The position numbers were made by a program, and so were the translations under genes. 45,547 nt of DNA from Phycisphaerales bacterium (GTDB lineage: Bacteria > Planctomycetota > Phycisphaerae > Phycisphaerales > UBA1924): positions 1-45,547 of the forward strand of contig WFPK01000036.1 of the NCBI GenBank assembly GCA_015487555.1, read 5' to 3'. Below the pieces are notes generated by a model, which was not told the DNA's origin, did no database searches, and saw only the letters and a program-made list of their open reading frames with translations. Numbering within the stretch: position 1 is the first letter of the stretch; each line of letters starts with the position of its first letter. Shown here piece by piece: positions 26,250 to 34,450 of this stretch.

Positions 26250-26745
26250 CATTGCTTGAAATACACCTTGGGATACACCCTCCCCACGCCCCCTTGGGGT
26301 TCTGTCATTGATAAGCCGCCCCCAATCCCATGCCTCTACCCACGAGGTCGTGTCCGATGGCTCTTCTGAAATGCCCCAACGGGCCCGAATCCTTTGATTT
26401 GAGCGAATCCTCAGTCTCCACCCACACGCCATCTCATGCCACCAGGCGCCCTGCGTGCTCTCATCCTCCGTACACAACCACCAAACCCTGGAAAAGCATA
26501 TCTCCTGGAGTAACAAGACCTTTGAATCGTCCGAAAACGCCCATCCAACCAGACATATCGCCCATTATCGGCGATCAGGCTCCGAATTCACTCAATTACA
26601 GAGATTCTTCCGGAATTCAAGGATGACCCTATTGACACACCCCCAGAAATCACTACGCTATGGGGGTGTGGAGGGTGTGTCCCACCCGAAACACGGTGTC
26701 GTTCCGTCACCTTTTCAAGAAGCCGCTTCATTGAGACCGCATGAC

Positions 26746-26785
26746 GGTATCTCGTAATGATGGTATCTCGCAATATGGTATCTCG
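26746..26785 (+). repeat. Three spaced copies of GGTATCTCG
   Basis: GGTATCTCG occurs at 26746-26754, 26762-26770 and 26777-26785, with spacings of 16 and 15 bases and similar ATGA/ATAT bases between copies. They lie about 200 bases before the secreted-protein gene. They could be protein-binding sites or simple slippage repeats. Confidence 0.6.
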
Positions 26786-26927
26786 TCATGAGACCTCACG
26801 CATGAAACCTCATACCGAAGCTTCGCGAGAAGGTGCTTGCAAGGGAGAAAGAGACCCCCTTGACCAAACTTGTCGTTTGTGTTCGACGCATCCAGCATTT
26901 GTGCTGGGTATATTGAGTCTGTTTGGC

Positions 26928-26947
26928 TTGGCGTGTGGAGCGTCGGC
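26928..26947 (+). promoter_or_regulatory. Leader motif shared by the two secreted-protein genes (first copy)
   Basis: TTGGCGTGTGGAGCGTCGGC ends 38 bases before the ATG at 26986. An almost identical motif, differing by three bases, ends 33 bases before the paralogous gene (28043-28062), whereas the sequence around it is largely different. It may be a conserved untranslated leader element or a transcription site retained after duplication. Confidence 0.5.
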
Positions 26948-26985
26948 CTGTCTTTAAGTTTGTCAAACGAAAGAGAGAAGAGAAA

Positions 26986-27579
26986 ATGAAAGTAATCGCA
27001 CTTGCAGCATTGGCAGCAACCGCTGGCCTCGCAACCGCAAACCCAATCGCCGTTGGCCAGTTCGCTGGCAACACCATCGACAACGCTGGTGTCGCAACCG
27101 GTACCATCATCGTCGATATCAGCGGCTACCAGTCATGGGACGAGCAGGGAAACGCACTCAACGAAATCCTCACCGTCGCTCTCGGTGTTGGCGCTGAAAT
27201 GACCGGCATCGGCTGGGATGTGAACCTCACCACCTTCGGTGGTAGCTGGGCTTCAGAAGCAGTCATGAACTTTGGTGGCCAGCTCTTCCTGACCCCAGGT
27301 ATCGCTGACGGCTTCAGCGTTTCCAACCAGAACTACAGCTCAGGCGGTATCCTCGATCTGGGCGATAACGGCATCCCCAACACCCTCCCCGACGCTTCGG
27401 GTAACCTCGACATCGAGTTCTTCGAGTCATTCGTCGACAACGCTGGTGCTCCTGACTCCATCTGGGAAGCCGGATCCACACTTACCCTCGTGGGCTTCGG
27501 TGGCAACTTCGTCCCAACCCCTGGTTCACTCGCAGTCCTCGGACTCGGTGGCCTCGTTGCTGGGCGTCGTCGTCGCTAA
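26986..27579 (+). CDS. Secreted protein with PEP-CTERM-like C-terminal sorting tail (paralog 1)
   Basis: 197 residues. A signal peptide (MKVIALAALAATAGLATA, probably cleaved near ANP) leads to a beta-rich extracellular domain containing IIVDISGYQSWDEQG, MTGIGWDVNLTTFGGSW and LDIEFFESFVDNAG. The C-terminus is PTPGSLAVLGLGGLVAGRRRR: a proline-rich spacer, a short membrane helix and an arginine cluster, the layout of PEP-CTERM-type tails that are processed by exosortase-like enzymes. A paralog follows at 28096 with the same last 16 residues. A start 21 codons earlier (26923) lacks a signal; the ATG at 26986 has a purine-rich site (AAGAGAGAAG). It has its own terminator. Function unknown; surface location is inferred. 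Confidence 0.85.
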   Translation: MKVIALAALAATAGLATANPIAVGQFAGNTIDNAGVATGTIIVDISGYQSWDEQGNALNEILTVALGVGAEMTGIGWDVNLTTFGGSWASEAVMNFGGQLFLTPGIADGFSVSNQNYSSGGILDLGDNGIPNTLPDASGNLDIEFFESFVDNAGAPDSIWEAGSTLTLVGFGGNFVPTPGSLAVLGLGGLVAGRRRR

Positions 27580-27673
27580 TCCGACACGCGAACCCGACAC
27601 AAATATGACTCGGACTTACGCCTGACCCGCTGGCATCGTTGCCAACAAGTTCGATCATAACAAAATAAAGAAA

Positions 27674-27706
27674 CCCCCGGAGAACTCTCCGGGGGCTTCT
27701 TTTTTC
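27674..27706 (+). terminator. Terminator of secreted protein 1
   Basis: CCCCCGGAG (27674-27682) and CTCCGGGGG (27687-27695) pair perfectly around AACT, followed by CTTCTTTTTT. It lies about 95 bases after the stop codon. Confidence 0.9.
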
Positions 27707-27857
27707 ATACACGCAACCACCCCAAACCACACCCCATCACCCGATCCATGCTCGCATATTCCCCCATATTCCGCACAATTTGATCCATTCATGCCATTGC
27801 CCACGGCTCGGAAGGTCTGGTATTACAAAGAATTATCTCAATTCGCTGGCAAGAGTA

Positions 27858-27885
27858 TTGACAGACTCTCCAGATTCGCTATTCT
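27858..27885 (+). promoter_or_regulatory. Promoter of secreted protein 2, with overlapping palindrome
   Basis: TTGACA (27858-27863), a 16-base spacer and TATTCT (27880-27885) form a near-consensus promoter. It would give a leader of about 200 bases before the ATG at 28096. A CCAGA/TCTGG palindrome (27870-27887) overlaps the -10; the first gene has a CCAGCA/TGCTGG palindrome next to its TATATT. Confidence 0.65.
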
Positions 27886-28042
27886 GGACTCAGCTTAGGT
27901 GCTTCCACACCATGAGCGAGAGAGGCACAACCAATGAGATCCGACGCACGAGGCATTTTCAATGCTTCAACCCTCAGCGCTCCCGGCTTGTCTTGCTCGC
28001 ACAATCTGGGACATCTACGCGATCAAAACTGGTTTCAGGATG

Positions 28043-28062
28043 CTGGCGTGCGGAGCGTTGGC
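28043..28062 (+). promoter_or_regulatory. Leader motif shared by the two secreted-protein genes (second copy)
   Basis: CTGGCGTGCGGAGCGTTGGC, differing from the copy at 26928-26947 at three positions, ends 33 bases before the ATG at 28096. Its position in the leader matches the first copy. Confidence 0.5.
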
Positions 28063-28095
28063 AGGAAATGACTTTTTAGAAAGAGAGAATTGAAA

Positions 28096-28599
28096 ATGAA
28101 AAAGACAATTGCACTCGCAACACTCGTTGCTGTCTCAGGCCTTGCACACGGCCAGTCGCTTGTCATCGACATCTCGATGTATGACAGCTACAACTTCCAA
28201 GGTGATCCTCAGAACGATGTCGCCAATGTCTTCGTTGCTGCAAACGCAAGCATCACCAACATCGCATGGGATGTCACCATCTCAACCGAGCCACCAAGCT
28301 GGCTCGAAGAGTTCACCATGGGCTTCTTCGGCAACAGCGAAATCGTCCAGGTTGCTCCCGGCGATGCATTCACCGGCAGCTTCATGAACTACGCTGGCAA
28401 CCAGGCATCGAGCATCGTCCTTGGTGCTGACGGCATGCTTGACATCGAGTTCTACGAGCAGTTCTTTGATGACATCGCTGGCGGCATCGACACCTACATC
28501 GAGCAAGGCTCAACCATCACCGTGAGCTACATCCCCGCACCAAGCGCACTGGCAGTCCTCGGACTCGGCGGGCTTGTTGCTGGTCGTCGTCGCCGCTAA
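28096..28599 (+). CDS. Secreted protein with PEP-CTERM-like C-terminal sorting tail (paralog 2)
   Basis: 167 residues. Signal peptide MKKTIALATLVAVSGLAHG, then a domain clearly related to its neighbour: LVIDISMYDSYNFQGDP, ITNIAWDVTIST, and LDIEFYEQFFDDIAGG, ending PAPSALAVLGLGGLVAGRRRR. The last 16 residues are identical to paralog 1. It is about 30 residues shorter, mainly because the first N-terminal strand region is missing. An in-frame TTG at 28090 lies within the ribosome-site region (AAAGAGAGAATTG); the ATG at 28096 is preferred. Its own promoter and terminator are visible, so the two genes can be expressed separately. Confidence 0.85.
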   Translation: MKKTIALATLVAVSGLAHGQSLVIDISMYDSYNFQGDPQNDVANVFVAANASITNIAWDVTISTEPPSWLEEFTMGFFGNSEIVQVAPGDAFTGSFMNYAGNQASSIVLGADGMLDIEFYEQFFDDIAGGIDTYIEQGSTITVSYIPAPSALAVLGLGGLVAGRRRR

Positions 28600-28630
28600 T
28601 CCGCTGCACGATTGATCGAAAATACTTTCA

Positions 28631-28662
28631 AACCCCTCCGGAGAAATCTGGAGGGGTTTTTT
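28631..28662 (+). terminator. Terminator of secreted protein 2
   Basis: AACCCCTCC (28631-28639) and GGAGGGGTT (28650-28658) pair perfectly around a 10-base loop, and T continues to 28662. It lies 31 bases after the stop codon. Confidence 0.9.
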
Positions 28663-28753
28663 CGTCCCCCACCCCCTCTCCGCACACACTCACAAAAAAC
28701 GCCCGCCGAAGCGCCCGTTGATGCCCTATCCCTATATCCAAACGATCCCGTGC

Positions 28754-29323
28754 TCAGCTCAATCCCACCGGCTGAGGCTTGACGGCATATCCACCAGCCC
28801 CCGGCGAAACCGCAATCCCCAAAGGCACCCGTTTGCCATTGGCATCGGTCGGAGGCATCCCCTCCTCATCAATGTGCCGTTGAATCGCCATCACCCCTTC
28901 AATCAACATCTCAGGACGAGGCGGACACCCCGGCACATACACATCGACCGGGATGAACTGATCCACCCCCTGCACCGTCGCGTAAGTATCGAACACCCCG
29001 CCCGTCGAGGCGCAAGCCCCCATCGAGATCACCCACTTGGGCTCGGGCATCTGTTCATAGATTCGCTGGAGCACCGGGAGCATTTTGGTCGTCACCCGCC
29101 CGGCGACGATCATCAAATCTGCCTGGCGAGGCGAAAATCGCATGACTTCCGCGCCGAATCGGGCCAGATCATACCGTGATGACGCGGTGGCCATCAGTTC
29201 GATCCCGCAGCAGGCCGTCGCAAAGGGCATCGGCCAAAGGCTCGATCGCCTCGACCAGTTGACCACCCGTTGAAGCTGAGTCAGCAGAACATTATCAGTG
29301 GTGATGGCGCCTTCGATTCCCAT
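28754..29323 (-). CDS. nuoB: NADH-quinone oxidoreductase subunit B
   Basis: 189 residues. The 20-kDa PSST-type subunit of complex I, carrying the N2 [4Fe-4S] cluster: the ligands are in [11 protein letters not shown] (tandem Cys, about 39), MGACASTGG (about 102) and VPGCPPRPE (about 133). The motif [17 protein letters not shown] is also typical. N2 passes electrons to quinone. In most bacteria nuoB lies inside a long nuo operon; here no other subunit gene is adjacent. Upstream on the same strand is an ACT-domain gene, about 105 bases away. The C-terminal 35 residues (after MPPTDANGK) are variable. The protein looks functional. Confidence 0.93.
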   Translation of the reverse strand: MGIEGAITTDNVLLTQLQRVVNWSRRSSLWPMPFATACCGIELMATASSRYDLARFGAEVMRFSPRQADLMIVAGRVTTKMLPVLQRIYEQMPEPKWVISMGACASTGGVFDTYATVQGVDQFIPVDVYVPGCPPRPEMLIEGVMAIQRHIDEEGMPPTDANGKRVPLGIAVSPGAGGYAVKPQPVGLS

Positions 29324-29429
29324 AGAAATATGCTCCAGAGTCGCGGGGATGCTGCATCGGGCTCAGTGCCTGATCGCCTGCGAGTCGCTCTACGAGTATA
29401 TGCGATCCATCAGGAAAATGCGATGCTTC

Positions 29430-29897
29430 TCAAGCAGCAGATTCATCACCCGAGCTCTCCTCGGTCGTCGATGGCACCCAATCCGTCCGCTCGACAAGCT
29501 CGATCGCCGTCTCATGCTCATCAAACCGGAATACGCACATCGCACCCTCGCTGACCTTCGATGCGGGCACAAAGTAGCAATAGCGCACATTGATCCGGTT
29601 ATCCGCCATCAGTACCACCAGATCACGCACAATCCCCGGGCGATCCTCGATCGAAACACCAACCACCGGCGCTTCAACCACAGGCCCAACCCCGGCATCG
29701 ACCATCGACTCACAAATATGACGCAGCGCTGCTTCGGGATACCCCAAGAGACGGACACACCCCCGATCGAGATGCTCGGTCGTTGAGATCGAGATAATCT
29801 CCACCCCACCGGCCTTGGCCGCATCAAGAAGACCCGCGAGCTCGCCGGGACGCTGGTGAAGGTAAATCGAAAACTCGGTCAGTTCAATAGGGTTCAT
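29430..29897 (-). CDS. Tandem ACT-domain protein
   Basis: About 155 residues. Two ACT-type regulatory domains: residues about 3-65 (ELTEFSIYLHQRPGELAGLL) and 70-135 (VVGVSIEDRPGIVRDLVVLM), each with the ligand-binding RPG/E-L turn. ACT domains bind amino acids or other small ligands; stand-alone tandem ACT proteins regulate metabolism in ways not predictable here. The last 20 residues are acidic and variable. The start is uncertain: ATG 29897 or 29918; neither has a strong ribosome site. It is upstream of nuoB on the same strand. Confidence 0.8.
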   Translation of the reverse strand: MNPIELTEFSIYLHQRPGELAGLLDAAKAGGVEIISISTTEHLDRGCVRLLGYPEAALRHICESMVDAGVGPVVEAPVVGVSIEDRPGIVRDLVVLMADNRINVRYCYFVPASKVSEGAMCVFRFDEHETAIELVERTDWVPSTTEESSGDESAA

Positions 29898-29974
29898 TTG
29901 GACGGGAAGCATAGGCATCAACCAAGATTCAGACCAGATTCGGACAACCGATCACGCCCAGAATCCGACGATCC

Positions 29975-31501
29975 TCACCGCTTTGTGTTCGGAGCCTGTT
30001 CGCCACTTCGCCTATTGGATGAATCTTCCGCATCCGAAATATCCGCCAGGGTCTTGCCCGCGCAGGCCGACGCCGCCGCTTGGCTGATCGCCAAAGGCAG
30101 CTGCGCATCAACCCCGCCGACCCGGAACCCATCGAGCCGATGGGCGACCTTGAGGATCTCATCGAGCCCGATCCCATCGGCCGGCTTGGTCGGCGACCAC
30201 CCAAGGAACGATTCGCCCTGATAGACCCGATTCGTGATCCCCGCCTCGGTCAGCGCATCGAGCAATCCCGATGCCTGCGATGGATCAAGCTTGGCACTCG
30301 CAGCCACCGCCTCGGCCGTGCTCGGCTTACCCTGCGCAAACCCCGCCTGGATCTCCTTGGCCACCGCCAGGAGCACCAGCGGATCAATCAACGCGGGCGC
30401 TCGATTCGATGAATCGCTCAGCGAACGAAGATTGTCCTCGATCAGCCGAGAGAAGTTCTGCAAGGCATACGACGCCTGCATCCCCAGGAGCACAATGAGC
30501 CAAGTAAGATACACCCAGAGCATAAACAAAGGCAGCACCGCGATCGACCCATACAACTTGGCGTACCCCGTCGTATACCGCAGATAAGTCGTGAATCCGA
30601 GCTTGCCCAGCTCCCAGATCACCGCAGCAAAGAACGCCCCCGCAAGCGCTGATCGGAACTGCACCTTGGTATTGGGGATAATCAAATACGCACCCAAAAG
30701 CAAGAAAGTCGAGATCAGCACCGACACCCCATACCCGGCCATGATCGCCCCGATCATCGAATCCGTCCCGGCAAACGACACCACCAGGCGCGTAAACGCA
30801 TCACCCGCAAGGAAAGTCGCTGCGAGCATCAACGAGCCAGCTGTCAGAATCGTCCAATACAACATCAATCGGCGCAGCCAACCCCGCCCCGAGGGGGCGC
30901 CACAAATCTGGTTGAACGATTTCTCGATTTCGATGAGCATCGACATCGCTGCATACAAAAGCACCAAACCCGAGGTCAGCGCGATCCATCCGGTGGGCAC
31001 ATTGCGGATCGAGCTGTTGACCCGGGTAATCAGGTCCGTAATCACCTGGTCAAGGTCGGCCCCGCCGAAGGCATCATCATCTGGCGCAGCCCCTGGCGAT
31101 GATGAATCATTGGAATGCTCCCCTGCCTGATTGATCGTTTCGAGATTGGCATCGAGGCTCGCATCGAGCGCTGCCTCTAAGCGGGCGTTCTGCGATGTTT
31201 CATCCAGCTCTTGCTCCTCGACTGCCGAGATCTGCGAGATCCCCGCAAAGGTCAGCACCCGCCGAACCCCAGATTCAACCTGTGCATCGGACACCACCGA
31301 CCCAAAGATCAAAAGCCCGATCGCCATCACCGGGATGATCGAAAAAATCGTGCGATATGCCAACGCGGCTGCCATCCGAGGCAGCTGCGTCTGATACAAC
31401 CCCAAAACCCCCATCTTCGCCACCGTCCAGACCCGACGGGCTTCATCACGCGGATCAACATGTTCGGGAACAGATGACGGGTTGGACTCAGGCGTGCTCA
31501 T
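29975..31501 (-). CDS. YihY/BrkB-family membrane protein
   Basis: 508 residues. The YihY (formerly RNase BN-like/BrkB) family domain: MAAALAYRTIFSIIPVMAIG near residue 45, an inserted acidic hydrophilic region (about 100-155), then membrane helices including PTGWIALTSGLVLLYAAMSM and the family segment AGAFFAAVIWELGKLGFTTY. After the last helix a cytosolic extension of about 150 residues contains a winged-helix-like region (STAEAVAASAKLDPSQASGL). Function is not established; the old tRNA-processing role of the E. coli homologue was withdrawn. It ends 21 bases after rluB's stop on the same strand, so the two may be one transcript. Confidence 0.85.
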   Translation of the reverse strand: MSTPESNPSSVPEHVDPRDEARRVWTVAKMGVLGLYQTQLPRMAAALAYRTIFSIIPVMAIGLLIFGSVVSDAQVESGVRRVLTFAGISQISAVEEQELDETSQNARLEAALDASLDANLETINQAGEHSNDSSSPGAAPDDDAFGGADLDQVITDLITRVNSSIRNVPTGWIALTSGLVLLYAAMSMLIEIEKSFNQICGAPSGRGWLRRLMLYWTILTAGSLMLAATFLAGDAFTRLVVSFAGTDSMIGAIMAGYGVSVLISTFLLLGAYLIIPNTKVQFRSALAGAFFAAVIWELGKLGFTTYLRYTTGYAKLYGSIAVLPLFMLWVYLTWLIVLLGMQASYALQNFSRLIEDNLRSLSDSSNRAPALIDPLVLLAVAKEIQAGFAQGKPSTAEAVAASAKLDPSQASGLLDALTEAGITNRVYQGESFLGWSPTKPADGIGLDEILKVAHRLDGFRVGGVDAQLPLAISQAAASACAGKTLADISDAEDSSNRRSGEQAPNTKR

Positions 31502-31522
31502 CGTGTTCTTTGGCTCGGTGTT

Positions 31523-32602
31523 CTACTGGCCCTGCTCTGATGACTCATCAGGCTCAACGATCGGCTTGGGCACAAACCCCCGCTCGTTGCCCGCCCGATT
31601 GATCGCGTTCTTGATCGTTCGGTTCCGAATATGGACATCCTGACCGGCATTGGGACTCACATAAGGCCCCTTCTTCGGCTGATTCTGCTTGCGAGATCGA
31701 CGAGATCCGCCATTTGGGCCGACAGAACCCTGCCCGGCACCCTGTCCGCCCCGTTGAGTTGCCGGTCGGCTTGCCTGATTGGGCTTTTTATCCTCACGAT
31801 AAGCCACCGCAGCGGATTTACGCAAATCACGAATCTCCTCCCGTGTCAACTCACGCCAACCACCCCGAGGCAATCCCCTGAGCCGAACCGGGCCCATCCC
31901 TGTGCGTTCGAGCTTGCGCACCGGATATCCAACCGCTGCGAGCATCCGCCGAACCTGCCGATTGCGCCCCTCGCGCAGCGTCAACGACACCACCGTCCGC
32001 TCACGATCGCGGGCGATGAGCTCAATCTCGACATGGGCGGTCTTGGCGACGCCATCGGTCTGACCGGCTTTGCGCTGGGCAAGATAAATCCCGCGTTCGA
32101 GTTCTTTGATCGCTGCCTCATCAAGCTCGCCTTTGACTGTCACGCGGTAGGTCTTGGGCACCCCATATCGCGGGTGCGTGAGCCTGTTGGCCAGTTCGCC
32201 ATCATTGGTGAGGATGATGAGCCCGACGGTGTCGTAGTCGAGTCTCCCGACGGGGAAAAGCCGGGCTGCTGCGGGGTGATTGACGAGTTGGACTACGGTG
32301 CGACGATCCGAGCCCGGCTCATCTTTATTCGTCGAGAGCGTATTGCTCGGCTTGTTGAGCATGATATACAACTTGCGATCCGCCTTGGGCAAAGCCCGCC
32401 CCGCAACCACAATATGGTCCTCTTCAGGATCAACCCACGCGGGGAGCTTGGTGACGAGCTTGGAGTTGACCTCGACCTCGCCGTTCTCGATCATCGCTTC
32501 GCATGCCCGGCGCGAGCCGACCCCCGCATCGGCCATGACCCGTTGAAGCCGTTTGCCGCGTGATGCGTCGGTGAGATCGGTCTGGTCTGCCCGTTGTGCC
32601 AT
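31523..32602 (-). CDS. rluB: 23S rRNA pseudouridine synthase, RluB type
   Basis: 359 residues. An S4 RNA-binding domain (about 18-65: LQRVMADAGVGSRRACEAMI) precedes an RsuA/RluB-family catalytic domain with the Asp motif GRLDYDTVGLIILTNDGELA (about 120) and the conserved EGRNRQVRRM (about 210). It isomerises uridine in rRNA to pseudouridine, in E. coli U2605 of 23S rRNA for RluB. The C-terminal tail of about 95 residues is basic and low complexity (QRGGQGAGQGS, RRSRKQNQPKKGP), probably RNA-binding. Start at 32602 as the only supported ATG. Followed closely by the yihY-like gene. Confidence 0.9.
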   Translation of the reverse strand: MAQRADQTDLTDASRGKRLQRVMADAGVGSRRACEAMIENGEVEVNSKLVTKLPAWVDPEEDHIVVAGRALPKADRKLYIMLNKPSNTLSTNKDEPGSDRRTVVQLVNHPAAARLFPVGRLDYDTVGLIILTNDGELANRLTHPRYGVPKTYRVTVKGELDEAAIKELERGIYLAQRKAGQTDGVAKTAHVEIELIARDRERTVVSLTLREGRNRQVRRMLAAVGYPVRKLERTGMGPVRLRGLPRGGWRELTREEIRDLRKSAAVAYREDKKPNQASRPATQRGGQGAGQGSVGPNGGSRRSRKQNQPKKGPYVSPNAGQDVHIRNRTIKNAINRAGNERGFVPKPIVEPDESSEQGQ

Positions 32603-32788
32603 AGCCTGATTCTACACATCCGGAGCCTCAAGCGATGCGTTGAGGATAGATGGATGTTGTTTCTCGAGAAGTTGAGGAGATATAGCCGAAGTTATTGAGA
32701 CCTACATCGGCAGATCTCGTCCGGTGTGCGCTGTCCCTCTGCGACGGGCAGGTACACAGACGAATCGCCCAGATCAGGAGCATTTTCA

Positions 32789-34450
32789 ATGGGTACCGCC
32801 AACTCAACTGCACACAACACAACGCCGAGCTCGGCTCATCCCCCAGCCACCGAACACGCATCCATCGTCGAGCCCCGCCCGATGACCGACCTGACCGATT
32901 CGTCCAGCATCCCCAGCTTGCCCAATGCAATCGGTTCAGAAGAGATGTTCCTCTCACCAAGGGTCCTCGACGCCGGTGCCTTTGCACGCTATTCCGAGAT
33001 GCTCAAATCCATTATCGTCCAGGCAACCGCCCAAGGCCGAACCCTCGAAGACTTCTCCACCGATGCTCAGGCGATGATCAAACAATGCAATGAGACCTCC
33101 GAATCAATCAACAAGCGCATGCAGGCGGGCGTGCGGATGATCAAAATGATCGACGAGCGGGCCGCCCGCACCGACCTGCTCCTCGATAAGGTCCAGGCAT
33201 CACTGCCCGACTCCCAGGCCCTCGCCTCCCAGATCGACACACTGATCGAAGATCGGCTCGCCGATGCCCAGAAGCGCATCGACCAGACCATTGCCCAAGC
33301 CCAGGCCAAAGCCCAAGAAGCTCAAGCACGGGCCCAGCAAGCGATCGAATCGAGCAATCAACACGCCTTGCACCTTGCAGAGCTCTCGACCAAGATCGAA
33401 GGCCAGCTCGCCGAGCTCGATGCACGCATCGAAAATACCCGAATCCAAACCAACACCACACTCAACGAAATCCTCGAACGCACCAACGCCATCGGCGATC
33501 AGCTCAATGCCGACATCGACCAGGTGCTGGCTCGATCCCAAGAAGCGGGCGCAAATCTGGCAGTAAAAATTGATGAAGCCTCTCACCTCACCGACGCCCG
33601 GATCGCCGAGCTGGGCGCCTCGATTGAGCCGGTGCTCGAAGCTGCCCAGCAAGCAATGCGAACGCTGGGGATGGACCCGCAAAACCCGGTCTTCGAGGAT
33701 TCGCCTCTCGCACGAATCGAATCGCTTGTCGAGCGAGGCGAGACGCAAACCGCATCGCTCGATCGCGTCTATCGCCAGCTCGAAGACCTCCAATCACAGG
33801 CCCAGGGCATCAAATCGGGCTTCGGATGCTGGCTTGTTGATGCTGCCGACGAGCTCGATGTGCTCGAAGCGCGCAAGGACAAGCTCGTGGGCCCGATGAC
33901 CCAGGCCGCTGAAAAAATCGCCGAGCTGGGTCCCGATCTCGAAGAAAAACTCGAACTCGCATCCACCGAGCTGGCCCACCTTCAACTCGAGCAACAAACC
34001 CTCCGTCAGACCATCGCCGCCTCTTCATCCATCGCCAACGAGGTCACCAACGAAATGGCCAATCAATCGGGTCAGCTCCAGGCGCTGCTCGATGGCTCGT
34101 TGCACAAACTCTCGACCCGCGTCGAGCAAGCAGGGGTCTGGCTGGGCGCATTGATCCAGCGGGCCGAGTCGCTCGCCAATGAGCTCCCCGGCGCAGGAGA
34201 AATGAACTTCGGAACGCCTCCACCAGCCTCGACACCGACCCCCGTTGCCCCCCAAACCCAAGCTGAAACCCAGGTTGAAACCCAAGTTGAAACCCAGGGT
34301 GAAACCCAGGCCTCGATCGAAACGCTGCCCAACCCAGCCCCATCGCCAAGCCTCCCCGAGCCCCCACGCCTGCCGATCGACGCCATCTCATTCGATGGCG
34401 CCCCGATCGCCATCCCACACAAACCAACCGATCCAGACCCACATGCCTAA
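32789..34450 (+). CDS. Long coiled-coil protein, function unknown
   Basis: 553 residues. After a disordered N-terminus (about 45 residues, Ser/Thr/Pro-rich), residues about 60-440 are almost continuous heptad-pattern helices (for example AQAQAKAQEAQARAQQAIES and LAELDARIENTRIQTNTTLN), interrupted near 295-310. The C-terminal 100 residues are Pro-rich and contain TQAETQVETQVETQGETQ tandem units. No membrane helix or signal is present. The ATG at 32789 has AGGAG with an 8-base spacer, better than an earlier in-frame ATG at 32726. It could be a structural or scaffold protein; no family is recognised. It overlaps the converging BtuF-like gene by 4 bases. Confidence 0.7.
   Translation: MGTANSTAHNTTPSSAHPPATEHASIVEPRPMTDLTDSSSIPSLPNAIGSEEMFLSPRVLDAGAFARYSEMLKSIIVQATAQGRTLEDFSTDAQAMIKQCNETSESINKRMQAGVRMIKMIDERAARTDLLLDKVQASLPDSQALASQIDTLIEDRLADAQKRIDQTIAQAQAKAQEAQARAQQAIESSNQHALHLAELSTKIEGQLAELDARIENTRIQTNTTLNEILERTNAIGDQLNADIDQVLARSQEAGANLAVKIDEASHLTDARIAELGASIEPVLEAAQQAMRTLGMDPQNPVFEDSPLARIESLVERGETQTASLDRVYRQLEDLQSQAQGIKSGFGCWLVDAADELDVLEARKDKLVGPMTQAAEKIAELGPDLEEKLELASTELAHLQLEQQTLRQTIAASSSIANEVTNEMANQSGQLQALLDGSLHKLSTRVEQAGVWLGALIQRAESLANELPGAGEMNFGTPPPASTPTPVAPQTQAETQVETQVETQGETQASIETLPNPAPSPSLPEPPRLPIDAISFDGAPIAIPHKPTDPDPHA

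Larger units (their letters stand above)
26250..26985. other. Long leader/intergenic region with repeats upstream of the first secreted protein
   Basis: About 730 bases with no convincing gene in either strand. It contains: an inverted repeat ACACCCCC (about 26636-26643) with GGGGGTGT (about 26661-26668); three spaced copies of GGTATCTCG (26746, 26762, 26777); two copies of CATGARACCTCA (26787 and 26801); a CAAAC-TTGTC-GTTTG palindrome (26865-26879); a palindrome CCAGCA-TTTG-TGCTGG (26892-26907) followed at once by TATATT (26909-26914), a possible -10; and the leader motif at 26928-26947. Together these suggest a regulated promoter region for the gene at 26986. Confidence 0.5.
27580..28095. 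other. Intergenic region between the two secreted-protein genes
   Basis: About 515 bases: terminator of the first gene (27674-27706), a sigma-70-like promoter (27858-27885), and the second leader motif (28043-28062). No gene was recognised. Confidence 0.6.

Noticed and set aside
26070-26516. A 148-codon minus-strand frame opposite rpmH
   Set aside because: It overlaps bL34 and its terminator on the other strand, has no family resemblance and no ribosome site.
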